The notes under the pieces: model-generated
Told to the model about the DNA's origin: nothing
The model's input: only the letters and a program-made list of their open reading frames with translations
Database searches by the model: none
From: Clostridia bacterium
GTDB lineage: Bacteria > Bacillota > Clostridia > Christensenellales > Aristaeellaceae
Assembly: GCA_030530315.1 (NCBI GenBank)
Contig: JAUMVG010000018.1
Span: forward strand, 1-51,583
DNA length: 51,583 nt
Reading direction: 5' to 3'
Part shown: positions 33,132 to 42,355 of the stretch, piece after piece
Numbering within the stretch: the first letter of the stretch is position 1
Layout of the letters: every line of letters starts with the position of its first letter
Made by a program: the position numbers and the translations under genes

Positions 33132-36100
33132 TCAGTTTTTGCCGATCTCCAGCCGCAGCGTCTTGACCTCAAAGGTGTGGAACGCAAGGCTGATCTGCCC
33201 CGCTTCGATGGGCAGCGCCTCCAGCCGGTTCTCCAGCATGTCACAGAGCCAGGCCCGCACGGCGGGCACGGAGATCCTCAGCCGGCACCGCGTGTCCGCC
33301 CGCTTCGCCTCGTAGAGGCGCAGCACGATGTCGCCGCTGCCGTCCTCGGCGGGCTTCACCGTATCAATGAAGATGTTCGCCGCGTCCACTTCAAAGGCGC
33401 TGAACCCGGAAAGGCTGCCCCGCGCGACCCGCAGCGGCACGTTCAGCCTGTACGCCTCCCGCACCACGGGGCTCTCCAGGAAGCCGCCCTCCCAGGCGGT
33501 GAAGGCGTAGGTGAAGCGGTGGCTGCCGTTGTCCGCCCGCATCTCCGGCGAAGCCGCGGCCCGCAGCAGCGTAAGCCGCATGGCGTTTCCATTCAGGCTG
33601 ATGCCGTACTTGCAGTCGTTCAGCACCGCCGCGCCGTGGCTCTCGTCGCACAGCGCGCTGTAGCGCTGGTTGCACACCTCGAAGCGGTCGGAATCGTACA
33701 GCCGCGAGCGGTGGTTCGGTCGCTTCATGTAGCCGAACTGGATCTCGTTGATGCCCTCCGAGGCCTCCACCGCCACAGGAAACGCCACCTTCAACAGGCG
33801 GTGCAGCTCGCGCCACTCCACCTCGGTGACGAAGTCCAGACGCCGGCTTCCCGCCTCCAGCACGATGTCCTGCTCGAAGGCGGAGTTCATGATCCGGCGC
33901 GACAGGTGGATCACGGCCCGCAGGCCGCCGGCCTCCTTCACTGTCAGTTCGACGGGCTCCGGCAGATCCACTTGCTGCAGCTCATAGTTGGAATCGATGT
34001 CCCAGGCGTCGAACAGCCTCGGCACATCCTTGAAGGCCAGCAGGCGGTTCATGGGCCCCCCGGCGAATTCCCGCCCCGCAGCCCGGTCCACGAAGGAGAT
34101 CACCTCGCCACGGGCATTCAGCACGGCGCGGACGACGTCGTTCTCGATCACCGCGCCGTCCCCCGTCAGCCGCGCGTTGACCGGCGGGATCTCCACTTCG
34201 GTCTCCGCCGGAACCAGCGAGACGGCCCCGCAGGACGGAACGGTTACCAGCGCCAGCGCGCCGCCGTTCGCCGGCTGGGCGGCCACCGGCCGGCCGCCGT
34301 CGGTCAGCGCGCCTCGGGCAAAGGCCCCGGGCAGCTCCACGAGCCCCGTCACCGGGAAGGACAGCGAATTGAACACCGTCACGCCCTCCCCCGCCGCCAG
34401 CGCAGCCAGGGCCTCGTCCCGCACCGTGTCGGCCTCGGAGATGATCCAGCGGTGGTCCCGCCGCGCGTCCTCGTAGACCCGTGCGATGGACGAGCCGGGG
34501 AGAATGTCGTGGAACTGGTTCAGCAGCAACTTCTTCCAGGCGGCGTCCATCCGCGCCAGCGGGTATGCCCAGCCCTTCGCCGAAGCCAGGCTCCCCCACA
34601 GCTCCGCCTCCCGCAGGGCGAGCTCCGCCTTCCGGTTGCCCCACTTGATCGCCGCCTGAGAGGTGTAGACGCCCCGGTGGGCCGAGAAGTACAGCTCCCC
34701 GACATAGGTGTGCTCCGGCCCGCCCTCGGCCTCCATGTCCTCGAAGAAGGTCAGCGGGCTCTCCATCCGGGTCCGGGGCATACCCTCCAGGTCCTTCTCC
34801 CGGAGCAGGAATTCGATGTGGTCCCGGGTCGGCCCGCCGCCGCCGTCGCCGTAGCCGAAGGGAAGCAGGAAGGCGTCAAGCCCCCGCTTCTGCACGCGCT
34901 TGTTCCAGGTCTCGCAGATCTCCTTCGGGTCCGTGCGGTAGGTGTAGCTGGTGGGCAGGAACGAGACCACCTCGGAGCCGTCCGCGCCGCGCCAGGTGAA
35001 ATAGTGATAGGGAAAGCGGTCGCCCTCGTTGTAGGACCAGAAGATCTTCTGCGTGACCAGGTACTTCACGCCGGTGCCCTTCAATATCTGCGGCAGCGCG
35101 GCGGAATAGCCGAAGGTGTCCGGCAGCCAGAGCATCACGCTGTCGGCGCCGAAGGTCTCCTTGAAGTAGCGCTTGCCGTGGACCACCTGCCGGATCAGCG
35201 ATTCGCCGCTGGTCATGTTGGTATCCGGCTCCACCCACATGGCGCCCTCAGCGATCCACTGCCCGCCCTTCACCGCCGCGCGAATCCGCTCGAACAGCTC
35301 GGGGTAGCATTGGCGGCACATCTCATAGGCGGCGGGCTGGCTCTGCAGATAGCGGTACCCGGGATATTCTTCCATCTGCCTGAGCTGGGCTGCGAAGGTC
35401 CGGCTGGTCTTGCGGCGGGTCTCCGCCATCGGCCACAGCCAGGCCATGTCGATGTGGGCGTTGCCCACCGCGTAGAACACCGGCGCGGTAGAGCCGTTCA
35501 CGGCCTCCAGCGCGGGCCTCAGCGCCTCTCGCGCCGCGCGGCAGCTGGCGATCCGCCCCTCCAGGGGCTGCTCGAAGTCGACGATCAGCGTGGCCCGCTC
35601 CAGCGCCCCCGCGATCCTGTCCGCCCGCAGCCCCTCGGGGTCCACCTGATCACCCAGCTGGCGCAGGGTTTCCAGGTCCAGGTAGAGCTGGTAGGCGTCC
35701 TCGTTCCAGATCCCATAGGACAGCTCTCCCAGCACAGCCCGCTCGCCCTCCGCCCCGGGGTCCCGGTAGCTTCCGGGCAGCACCGGGCCCGTGGCACAGC
35801 CGCCCGTGGGCGCTTCGGGATAAAAATGCCCCGCGTAGGCCTCCAGAACGATATCGTAGGCGCGACCCGCCTCGCCCCCGGGCGTCAGGCAGTTGTCCAC
35901 GATGTAGTGGTGCGGGTACTGGATCCACGGCGCGCGATAGGTGCCGAAGGACCTGCCGTCCACGAACACCGTGGTCTCGCCGCCGGTGTTCAGGTTCATG
36001 ACGACGCGCTTCCCGACCGCAGCCTCGGGCAGCACCACGCGTCCGCGCATCCAGCAGTACTCCCAGGCGCGCCCCCACGGCGTCCCCGGCGCGATCGGCT

Positions 36101-36254
36101 CGAAGCGCGCCACCAGCGCCTCCTCCAGGGACAACTGGTCCATGGTACAGAAGGCCGACACGTCGATGCTCCCGAGCCGCAGGTAGAAGTCGTCTCTAAG
36201 CGTCCTCAGCCAGTGGTCCAGCCGGTCTCTCCATTCGGAATGCATGTACTTCAA
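33132..36254 (-). CDS. GH38 alpha-mannosidase
   Basis: A 1040-aa retaining alpha-mannosidase with no signal peptide. An N-terminal beta region (to ~260) precedes the GH38 catalytic domain: zinc ligands in VGNAHIDMAWLWPMAETRRK near 270, the nucleophile Asp in MLWLPDTFGYSAALPQIL near 380 and the third zinc site in NQFHDILPGSS near 585. The C-terminal beta-sandwich domains contain DVVRAVLNARGEV and end near IRLEIGKN. A TTG start at 36254 is chosen because GGAGGGG lies exactly 7 nt before it, whereas the ATG at 36245 would be 16 nt away; a longer ORF to 36515 reads into non-coding sequence. It removes mannose from imported oligosaccharides in the cytoplasm. Confidence 0.92.
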   Translation of the reverse strand: MKYMHSEWRDRLDHWLRTLRDDFYLRLGSIDVSAFCTMDQLSLEEALVARFEPIAPGTPWGRAWEYCWMRGRVVLPEAAVGKRVVMNLNTGGETTVFVDGRSFGTYRAPWIQYPHHYIVDNCLTPGGEAGRAYDIVLEAYAGHFYPEAPTGGCATGPVLPGSYRDPGAEGERAVLGELSYGIWNEDAYQLYLDLETLRQLGDQVDPEGLRADRIAGALERATLIVDFEQPLEGRIASCRAAREALRPALEAVNGSTAPVFYAVGNAHIDMAWLWPMAETRRKTSRTFAAQLRQMEEYPGYRYLQSQPAAYEMCRQCYPELFERIRAAVKGGQWIAEGAMWVEPDTNMTSGESLIRQVVHGKRYFKETFGADSVMLWLPDTFGYSAALPQILKGTGVKYLVTQKIFWSYNEGDRFPYHYFTWRGADGSEVVSFLPTSYTYRTDPKEICETWNKRVQKRGLDAFLLPFGYGDGGGGPTRDHIEFLLREKDLEGMPRTRMESPLTFFEDMEAEGGPEHTYVGELYFSAHRGVYTSQAAIKWGNRKAELALREAELWGSLASAKGWAYPLARMDAAWKKLLLNQFHDILPGSSIARVYEDARRDHRWIISEADTVRDEALAALAAGEGVTVFNSLSFPVTGLVELPGAFARGALTDGGRPVAAQPANGGALALVTVPSCGAVSLVPAETEVEIPPVNARLTGDGAVIENDVVRAVLNARGEVISFVDRAAGREFAGGPMNRLLAFKDVPRLFDAWDIDSNYELQQVDLPEPVELTVKEAGGLRAVIHLSRRIMNSAFEQDIVLEAGSRRLDFVTEVEWRELHRLLKVAFPVAVEASEGINEIQFGYMKRPNHRSRLYDSDRFEVCNQRYSALCDESHGAAVLNDCKYGISLNGNAMRLTLLRAAASPEMRADNGSHRFTYAFTAWEGGFLESPVVREAYRLNVPLRVARGSLSGFSAFEVDAANIFIDTVKPAEDGSGDIVLRLYEAKRADTRCRLRISVPAVRAWLCDMLENRLEALPIEAGQISLAFHTFEVKTLRLEIGKN

Positions 36255-36390
36255 GGCGCAGCCCCTCCCGTCGTCTGTCTGGCCGGGCGGAACCGCGCCC
36301 GCCCGGGTGTCTCCCGTTCTTCCATGCCCCTTCGTCCCCGCGCAAAGGTCTTCTGAATCCTGTCCGGGGCAAGGGCCCGAAACGCGATTG

Positions 36391-36429
36391 CCCGATAAGC
36401 CAGGCGCGCCGCGCGCCTGGCTTATCGGG
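36391..36429 (-). terminator. 18-bp GC-rich hairpin upstream of the GH38 gene
   Basis: The arms 36391-36408 and 36412-36429 are perfectly complementary (core GATAAGCCAGGCGCG) with a 3-nt loop. It begins 28 nt after the oxidoreductase stop codon. There is no T-run after the stem on the minus strand, so it may weaken rather than end transcription, or protect the upstream mRNA. Confidence 0.7.
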
Positions 36430-36456
36430 GCTGGTTGTATCTGTGGTACTCGTCGA

Positions 36457-37500
36457 TCAGAAGTCGTAATCCGGCGCGACCGGCCTGCCGGTCTTGGAGG
36501 ACTCCACCGCCGCAAGGCTGACCGACACCGTGTAGGCGCCCTCCAGCGCCGTCGTCCGGATGGGCTTGTCGTTGACGATGCAGTCCAGGAACTCGTTGAA
36601 CTCCCCGTAGGTGTTGTGGTTATTGATGTCCAGTGGGTACTTCACGGGGATCGCGTGGGTCTGGGGCAAGCCTTCGAACAGCGACTCGCCATTGCCGAGG
36701 CCGTCCTTGTACACGGTCATGCAGGGGCTGGTGTTGTCGGTGATGATCGTGCCCTTGCTGCCATAGAACACGCTGCGCATGGTGTAATCCCGCTTGCAGC
36801 CGGTGGACACGAACACCTTGCCGATCACGTCGTTCGGGAACTTCATGATGGCGATGGTGCAGTCGTCCGTAGGCCAGTCCTTGAGCATCTTGTGGTTGGA
36901 ATAGGCCATGACCTCCGTCGGGTTGCCGGCGATCCACCGGGCCAGGTCCACGGCGTGGCAGCCGCCGCCAAGGAAGCCGTGGCGCAGCGGGTCCAGCCGC
37001 CACGCGCTCAGCCCCGCGAGCTTCGCGTAATCGTGGGCGTACTCGGTCTCCACGAAGAACAGCTCGCCGATCTCCCCCCGGTCGATCAGCGCCTTGGCCT
37101 TCAAGAAGCCCGGGGTGTAGCGGCAGATCTGGCCAATCATCATCTTGGTGCTGGCCTTCGCCGCGGCGGCAGTCATCGCCCGGCAGTCCTCCAGCGTCAG
37201 CGCCATCGGCTTTTCGCACAGCACATGCTTGCCCGCCTCCAGGGCGGCGACGGAGATCTCCCGGTGGGTCTGGTCCGGCGTGACGATGATTACGGCGTCC
37301 ACCTCGGGGTCGGCCAGCATCTGTCGGTAGTCGGTGCAAGTTCTCTGCACACCGAACAGCGCCGCCACCTTTTCAAGCTGCTCCGCGTTGGTGTCGCAGA
37401 TCATGTACAGCTCGGCCTGCGCGTTGTCCCGCACGGCCTTCATGTGCAGCTGGGCCATGCCGCTGCAGGAGATGACGCCGACCTTGATTGTCTTGCTCAT
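36457..37500 (-). CDS. Gfo/Idh/MocA oxidoreductase
   Basis: A 347-aa NAD(P)-dependent dehydrogenase. The N-terminal VGVISCSGMAQLHMKAV loop, VIIVTPDQTH near residue 75, VLCEKPMALT near 95 and LDPLRHGFLGGGCHAVDLARW near 170-190 are the normal family features, including the HxxD sugar-site pair. GGAGG lies 7 nt before the ATG at 37500. It sits 19 nt after the ABC permease and before GH38, so its substrate is probably a sugar delivered by this locus. It differs in sequence from the two other family members at 1887-2849 and 29973-31229. Confidence 0.9.
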   Translation of the reverse strand: MSKTIKVGVISCSGMAQLHMKAVRDNAQAELYMICDTNAEQLEKVAALFGVQRTCTDYRQMLADPEVDAVIIVTPDQTHREISVAALEAGKHVLCEKPMALTLEDCRAMTAAAAKASTKMMIGQICRYTPGFLKAKALIDRGEIGELFFVETEYAHDYAKLAGLSAWRLDPLRHGFLGGGCHAVDLARWIAGNPTEVMAYSNHKMLKDWPTDDCTIAIMKFPNDVIGKVFVSTGCKRDYTMRSVFYGSKGTIITDNTSPCMTVYKDGLGNGESLFEGLPQTHAIPVKYPLDINNHNTYGEFNEFLDCIVNDKPIRTTALEGAYTVSVSLAAVESSKTGRPVAPDYDF

Positions 37501-37519
37501 TGTTATTACCTCCTGGATT

Positions 37520-38356
37520 TCATTTTACGGACCCGGAAGAAATACCCATGATGATCTGCTTCTGAAGCAGCAGATAGATGGCGATCGCCGGCACGCTGGC
37601 AAAGACCATGCCCGTCAGTTGGAAGGGAATATCCTTCGAAAACTGGGAGACGAGGTTGTTCAGCGCGGGCATGATGAGCTGCTTGTTTACGCCCTTGAGC
37701 ACCACCATGGGCGCCAGCAGGTCGTTCCAGCTGCCGATGAAGTTCATGATGGTGCAGATGGAGATCGCGGGCATGCCCATCGGGGCGACGACGGAGAACA
37801 CCATGCGGAAATAGCCGCAGCCATCGATTTTCGCCGCCTCGATCATCTCGGTGGGGATACCCCGGAAGTTGCCGGTCATCAGCAGGATCATGCCCGGGAG
37901 CATGGAGCCCACGCCGATCAGGATCAGGCCCGTGAAGGTGTTGATGAGGCGCATGCGGGAGAGCATGACGTACACCGGGATCATGATGACCTGGAACGGT
38001 ATGAACATGGCGATCATCACAATGGGGTACATCAGCCTCGCGCCGGAGAAGCGCAGCTTCGAGAAGGCATAGCTGGCGCAGATCGACAGCGGCAGCGCGA
38101 AGAGCAGCTTCATCACCGTCACGAACAGCGTGTTCCCCAGATAGGTCTGGATGCGGAACCGGCTGAAGATGGTGACGTAGTTTCCGTACTGGGAGCCGTT
38201 CATACTGAACGGGTCGACCATGTATTCCGTCTGCGATTTCAGGGAGTTGATCACCATGAAGAACAGCGGGTACAGATAGGTCAGGGCCAGTCCGATCAGC
38301 AGGACGTAGAGCAGGAACCGGACGGCGACCGTTTTCACATTGACAGTCTTTTTCAT
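37520..38356 (-). CDS. Carbohydrate ABC transporter permease (MalG/UgpE-like)
   Basis: A 278-aa inner-membrane permease with six helices. The conserved EAA loop reads IEAAKIDGCGYFRMVFSVVAP near residue 182, and the N-terminus has YLYPLFFMVINSLKS, typical of the MalG-type partner. It forms the channel with the permease encoded at 38358-39272, from whose stop codon its ATG is separated by one base. No ATPase gene is present, so a shared MsmK-type ATPase elsewhere is expected, as in many Firmicutes sugar ABC systems. Confidence 0.94.
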   Translation of the reverse strand: MKKTVNVKTVAVRFLLYVLLIGLALTYLYPLFFMVINSLKSQTEYMVDPFSMNGSQYGNYVTIFSRFRIQTYLGNTLFVTVMKLLFALPLSICASYAFSKLRFSGARLMYPIVMIAMFIPFQVIMIPVYVMLSRMRLINTFTGLILIGVGSMLPGMILLMTGNFRGIPTEMIEAAKIDGCGYFRMVFSVVAPMGMPAISICTIMNFIGSWNDLLAPMVVLKGVNKQLIMPALNNLVSQFSKDIPFQLTGMVFASVPAIAIYLLLQKQIIMGISSGSVK

Positions 38357-38357
38357 A

Positions 38358-39272
38358 TCACCGCTCCCAATCGTCCAGTTTGTTGCTCACAGTCATCTGG
38401 ATCACCGTGATGATCAATATGATGAGCAGCAGCATGACGGACAGTGCGCTCGCCTGGCCCAGCTTGCTGCCGTTGAAGCCCTTTACATAGACCATGTAGT
38501 CCAGCGTCGTGGTTTCGTAGCCGGGGCCGCCGGACGTGATGGCGTGGATCAGCGGGAAGATGCCGGTGAATATCCACAGCATTGCGGAGATAAAGGAATA
38601 CTCGATGGTACGGATCAGCATCGGAATGGTGATGCTGAACAGCCTGCGCCAGTATCCCGCGCCGTCGATTCTGGCGGCTTCGAATATATCAGGCGAAATG
38701 TTGGACAGCCCCCCGAATATGATCAGGATCTGCCAGCCCAGGTTGCTCCAGACGAGACAGAGGAACACGATGAAGCGGGCGCTGCCTCCGTCCCCCAGCC
38801 ACTCGATCGCCAGCGCATCGAGGCCGACGGCCCTCAGCATGTCGTTGAGCGGGCCGGCGTAGCTGAACAGCACCTTGAACAGGAAGCCCACCGTAACCAT
38901 TGAGATAATGGAGGGCAGGTAGTACACCAGGCGGAAGAACTTCCAGCCCCGTATCTGGTCGTACAGTATCACCGCCAGCATCATGCCGATCAGCGCCTGT
39001 ACGGGGATGGTGAGCAGGAAGATACCCGTATTTTTGACAATCCTCAGGAAGTTCTTGTCGGAGAGCAGCCTGACGTAGTTTCTCAAGCCGACGAAGTCGT
39101 TCTTGAACAGGCCGTCCCAGTTGGTGAAGCTCTTGACAAGGACCACGCCGATCGGATAGGCGAATATGACCAGCTCGAGCACGAGCACCGGCAGTATGGA
39201 GAGCCATCCCTGGCGATTGTCGTTGTTGAGCCGGCTCGCCTTGACTTTCCCAGCGATAATGATCCCTCCCAT
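38358..39272 (-). CDS. Carbohydrate ABC transporter permease (MalF/UgpA-like)
   Basis: A 304-aa permease with six helices; LSILPVLVLELVIFAYPIG starts the first, and the EAA loop is FEAARIDGAGYWRRLFSITIP near residue 205. The start is uncertain: the ATG at 39272 has a poor ribosome site (GAAAG), while a strong GGGAGGG lies inside the first codons. It follows the binding-protein gene after a 72-nt gap that holds a GC hairpin. Confidence 0.93.
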   Translation of the reverse strand: MGGIIIAGKVKASRLNNDNRQGWLSILPVLVLELVIFAYPIGVVLVKSFTNWDGLFKNDFVGLRNYVRLLSDKNFLRIVKNTGIFLLTIPVQALIGMMLAVILYDQIRGWKFFRLVYYLPSIISMVTVGFLFKVLFSYAGPLNDMLRAVGLDALAIEWLGDGGSARFIVFLCLVWSNLGWQILIIFGGLSNISPDIFEAARIDGAGYWRRLFSITIPMLIRTIEYSFISAMLWIFTGIFPLIHAITSGGPGYETTTLDYMVYVKGFNGSKLGQASALSVMLLLIILIITVIQMTVSNKLDDWER

Positions 39273-39282
39273 CTTTCAGCAA

Positions 39283-39312
39283 GCCCGCGCGGCGTGCAGC
39301 CGCCGCGCGGGC
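39283..39312 (-). other. GC-rich hairpin between binding-protein and permease genes
   Basis: GCCCGCGCGGCG (39283-39294) pairs perfectly with CGCCGCGCGGGC (39301-39312) around a 6-nt loop, 32 nt after the binding-protein stop codon, with no T-run. Same arrangement as after dctP. Confidence 0.7.
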
Positions 39313-39344
39313 AATATCAATGTATCACATTGTCAGGCCCCAGG

Positions 39345-40637
39345 TCAATCCTCCTGGGCCTCGTCCAGCATTTCCGCCAGCTCCATGGGCGTCATATTGC
39401 CCACCAGCACCTGGCAGGGGAAGGTGTAATAGAGGTTGGCGGCATCGCTGCTCATGCAGTTGTCCGGCCAGAAGTAGATGCCGCTTGCCATTTCGATCAT
39501 CTTGGCGAAGTTTTCATTGTCGCCCATGCCGATGTCCGCGGCGGTAATGTCCACGCGGGCGGGCACGCTGGGGTTGGTAGCGTAGTACTGCACCATCTCA
39601 TCGCGGGTGGTGAGGAACATGGCGAACTCCGCCGCGATGTCGGGATGCTTGGAGAAGTTCGCGATGCCCAGGCAGGCGCCGATGCCGCCGACGGCAGTCA
39701 GCTTATCGATGTCCTCCTCGATGGCGGTGGGCACTGGCAGGATGCCGAAGTTGTCGCCCATGGCCTCCTCGAAGGTGGCCTGGTCCCAGATGCCGAAGGT
39801 GCACAGCGCGCAGCCGCCCTGCAGGAACACGTTGTAGTTATCAGCGGAGGTGGCGGTGTCGCTGTTGATCCACTCGTTTTCATAAAACTTCCTGTATTCC
39901 TCCAGCATGAACAGGAAGCCCTCGTCGTCGACGTACTTCGCATCGCCCAGTGTGTGTGCGATGATGCCGTCGGTGCCGCTCAGCTGCTCCCACCACACGC
40001 CCAGCCCGTACAGCAACAGGGCGGGATAGCTCTCGTCCAGGTGAAACGGCAGGATGCCCGCGTCGCGGATGGCGTCCAGCGCGGCGTAGAACTCATCGAT
40101 GGTGCGCGGCGGGTTGGCGTCGAAGTCCAGGCCTGCCTGAGCGATCAGCTCGCGGTTGTAGGCAAAGCACGCCACGCTTTGTCCGGCATAGGGGATGCCG
40201 TAGATGGTCTTGCTGGCGTCCATGTCCTCGGCGCAGGTTTCCCACCCTACCAGGTTGTCGAGGTGGTCGGCGTCCAGATAGTCGTTCAGCGGCAGCAAGC
40301 CCGCGGCGATGTCCAGCAGGACGGGGCCGTTCATGAAGCATACGATGTCGGGACCGTAACCAGCCAGCGTCGCAGCCTTGAAGTCGTTCAGAACCTGCGC
40401 GTTGTCGTCATAGGCGCTGATTTCGATGGTCACGCCGGGATGCGCTTCCTCAAAGCGCTTGATTGCGGCGGAGATATACCACTCTTCCTCGGGGATCTTC
40501 ATCTCTTCGGCGGACATCATGCTGTTGCAGGCCCACAGAGAAAGTGTGACCTTTTCCTCTGCGAAAGCTGCCGTGCCCAGTCCGAGCACCATACAGAATA
40601 CGAGCGCGAGCGCGAGAATCTTCCGAATACTCTTCAT
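39345..40637 (-). CDS. Carbohydrate ABC transporter substrate-binding protein
   Basis: A 430-aa extracellular binding protein of the family 1 type. A Sec signal peptide (MKSIRKILALALVFCMVLGL, cleavage near AFA-EE) precedes KVTLSLWACNSM and a two-lobe fold with IKRFEEAHPGVTIEISAYDD near residue 62 and ADNYNVFLQGGCALCTFGIWD near 265. No lipobox Cys at the cleavage site, so how it stays near the cell is unclear. GAGGAGGT lies before the ATG at 40637. The neighbours point to an oligosaccharide with mannose and N-acetylhexosamine as ligand. Confidence 0.94.
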   Translation of the reverse strand: MKSIRKILALALVFCMVLGLGTAAFAEEKVTLSLWACNSMMSAEEMKIPEEEWYISAAIKRFEEAHPGVTIEISAYDDNAQVLNDFKAATLAGYGPDIVCFMNGPVLLDIAAGLLPLNDYLDADHLDNLVGWETCAEDMDASKTIYGIPYAGQSVACFAYNRELIAQAGLDFDANPPRTIDEFYAALDAIRDAGILPFHLDESYPALLLYGLGVWWEQLSGTDGIIAHTLGDAKYVDDEGFLFMLEEYRKFYENEWINSDTATSADNYNVFLQGGCALCTFGIWDQATFEEAMGDNFGILPVPTAIEEDIDKLTAVGGIGACLGIANFSKHPDIAAEFAMFLTTRDEMVQYYATNPSVPARVDITAADIGMGDNENFAKMIEMASGIYFWPDNCMSSDAANLYYTFPCQVLVGNMTPMELAEMLDEAQED

Positions 40638-40671
40638 GACAATACCTCCTCTGTTTTTATTCGGATAATTA

Positions 40672-40711
40672 ATTATACCATTACTATCGCATAAAAAATA
40701 TCGGTATTTTT
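40672..40711 (-). promoter_or_regulatory. Promoter region of the glycan ABC operon
   Basis: On the minus strand an extended -10 (TGGTATAAT, 40672-40677 and the TG before it) lies 35 nt from the start codon; no good -35 is present, which suits an activator-dependent promoter. Just upstream is the imperfect palindrome AAAATA-CCGA-TATTTT (about 40695-40711), a possible site for the AraC-type regulator encoded next door. Confidence 0.6.
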
Positions 40712-40771
40712 ATCCGTTTATCTCATATTTTCATCTATTGTTAACGCTGTGACGTTCATGCAGGGGCAAAA

Positions 40772-40812
40772 AAATCCCGAATATTTGCTTTTGGTGCAAA
40801 TATTCGGGATTT
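40772..40812 (-). terminator. Terminator of the sensor-regulator operon
   Basis: A perfect 17-bp stem (40772-40788 with 40796-40812, core CCCGAATATTTGC) and 7-nt loop; on the minus strand it is followed by a run of T, 65 nt after the regulator stop codon. Confidence 0.9.
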
Positions 40813-40876
40813 ATGGGCGGTGCCCGCAGCCATGTACTGCCGCGTTTATTCTGGCACATCACGGAAAACCGGGGCT

Positions 40877-42355
40877 TTATTTCCCCTCGATTCCCTTTTT
40901 ATACTTCAGCGGCGTCATTCCAGTCTGTTCCCGGAAGATCGAGATGAAGTGGCCGGTGGAGCTATAGCCCAGCATCGCCGCCACGTCCCCCACAGCGTGG
41001 GTCCTGAGGCAGCGCTTGGCCTCCTCGATTTTCTCGCGCCGGATGTAATCGCTCAGGTTCTCGCCGGTCTCCCGCTTGAACAGCCGGCTGACGTAGGAGG
41101 CGCTCATGTGCACCTGTTCGGCGACGGCCTCCAGCGACACCCGGTCGCGAATGCTGCGCTGGACATAGTCCCGGATCGCGCCGACCATGCCTCCGGCGGA
41201 GGACATCGCCGCGACCATGCGGTCCACGCAGTCCGCGGCTTCGACCAGGGAATCCGCACGCTCCAGGGCCTCGATCCACGGCTGGACATCGAAGTCCCGA
41301 TAGGACGCGGAACAGCGGTACAGGTAGGCAGTCATCACGTGGACGGCGTGTGCCCGATCCGTACCCGACGCCATGATCAGCTCCGCGAGTTTCCCGGGCG
41401 GCGTTTCGTCAATGCAGTGGGTAATCCGGCGCTTGATGGCCTGATAGGCGGCCTCGTCGTAGCGGCGCACGCTGGATGGCATATACAGGCGGCCAGCGCC
41501 GCTGAAATACCCCGCCTCCTCGGCGGCAACGGCAAGCCGATAGGCCGCGGGAATGCCCAGCGGGTCGCGGATGACCTCGCTGACTCCCATGGTCAGCACG
41601 CAGTCCAGGCACTGCTCGGCGGTCATGCGCATCCGGCTGAACATGCGTTCAATGGGCACCTCCGATCCATCCTGGAGGATTGCCGCGATCTGTCCGCTAT
41701 GCACACGGAAAAAACAGGCGCCCTTTCCCCAGATCTGGGAGCATATACCGATGGTACTGTACGCCAGCAGCTCCTCCGCCTTCTCTCCCTGGGTGCGAAT
41801 ACCCAGTGAAGCCACCCGCACGCCCTGCTCCACCTCTATGCCGCAGCCACGAAGCCGCTCTGCGACAGTGCTTCCGTTCTGAATGACCTCGGAGAGCACC
41901 AGGTTCATGAACTCGGTGCGCACGAGATCCTCGTTGACCACGACGGAAGCGTCTTTGTCGCCCTCCAGCACGCGCTCCCGGCGCACCTCTTCGGCGACCC
42001 GATTGACCGCCTCCAGCAGCAGTTCGGGGGTGATCAGGTCCTTCTGGAGGTATTCCGACACCCCCAGCTGGATGGCCCGCCGGTAGTATTCGATGTCGTT
42101 CATGCAGCTCAGCACGATGAAACGAGCGCTCCGCCCATGGGACCTCAGCGCCTCGATCATCTCCAGGCCGTTCATCAGCGGCATCAGTATGTCGACGACG
42201 ACGATGTCCGGCCGCTCCCGCTCGATGACCTCGACACCCTCCTTCCCCGTGCGCGCCTCCCCGACGACGGTAAAGCCGTGGGCCTCCCAGGGAATGATGG
42301 AGCGCATGCCGACCAGGTGCAGGGGTTCGTCGTCAATCAGTACGACTTTCATCAT
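40877..42355 (-). CDS. YesN-type response regulator with AraC DNA-binding domain
   Basis: A 492-aa regulator. The N-terminal receiver domain has the acidic pocket VVLIDDEPLH, the phosphoacceptor Asp in IVVVDILMPLMNG near residue 55 and the Lys in YLQKDL near 105. A long middle region (~140-380) has no clear motif. The C-terminal AraC/XylS domain reads HMSASYVSRLFKRETGENLS then VAAMLGYSSTGHFISIFR, with TPLKYKKG at the end. It probably activates the adjacent ABC-glycosidase operon. It overlaps the kinase gene by 23 nt, and a GAGGG lies 8 nt before the ATG at 42355. Confidence 0.93.
   Translation of the reverse strand: MMKVVLIDDEPLHLVGMRSIIPWEAHGFTVVGEARTGKEGVEVIERERPDIVVVDILMPLMNGLEMIEALRSHGRSARFIVLSCMNDIEYYRRAIQLGVSEYLQKDLITPELLLEAVNRVAEEVRRERVLEGDKDASVVVNEDLVRTEFMNLVLSEVIQNGSTVAERLRGCGIEVEQGVRVASLGIRTQGEKAEELLAYSTIGICSQIWGKGACFFRVHSGQIAAILQDGSEVPIERMFSRMRMTAEQCLDCVLTMGVSEVIRDPLGIPAAYRLAVAAEEAGYFSGAGRLYMPSSVRRYDEAAYQAIKRRITHCIDETPPGKLAELIMASGTDRAHAVHVMTAYLYRCSASYRDFDVQPWIEALERADSLVEAADCVDRMVAAMSSAGGMVGAIRDYVQRSIRDRVSLEAVAEQVHMSASYVSRLFKRETGENLSDYIRREKIEEAKRCLRTHAVGDVAAMLGYSSTGHFISIFREQTGMTPLKYKKGIEGK

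Noticed and set aside
32976-36356. 1126-codon open frame on the + strand
   Set aside because: It is antisense to the GH38 and GH20 genes; the composition (Arg/His/Gly/Pro-rich, no domain) is what high-GC third-position bias produces on the opposite strand.
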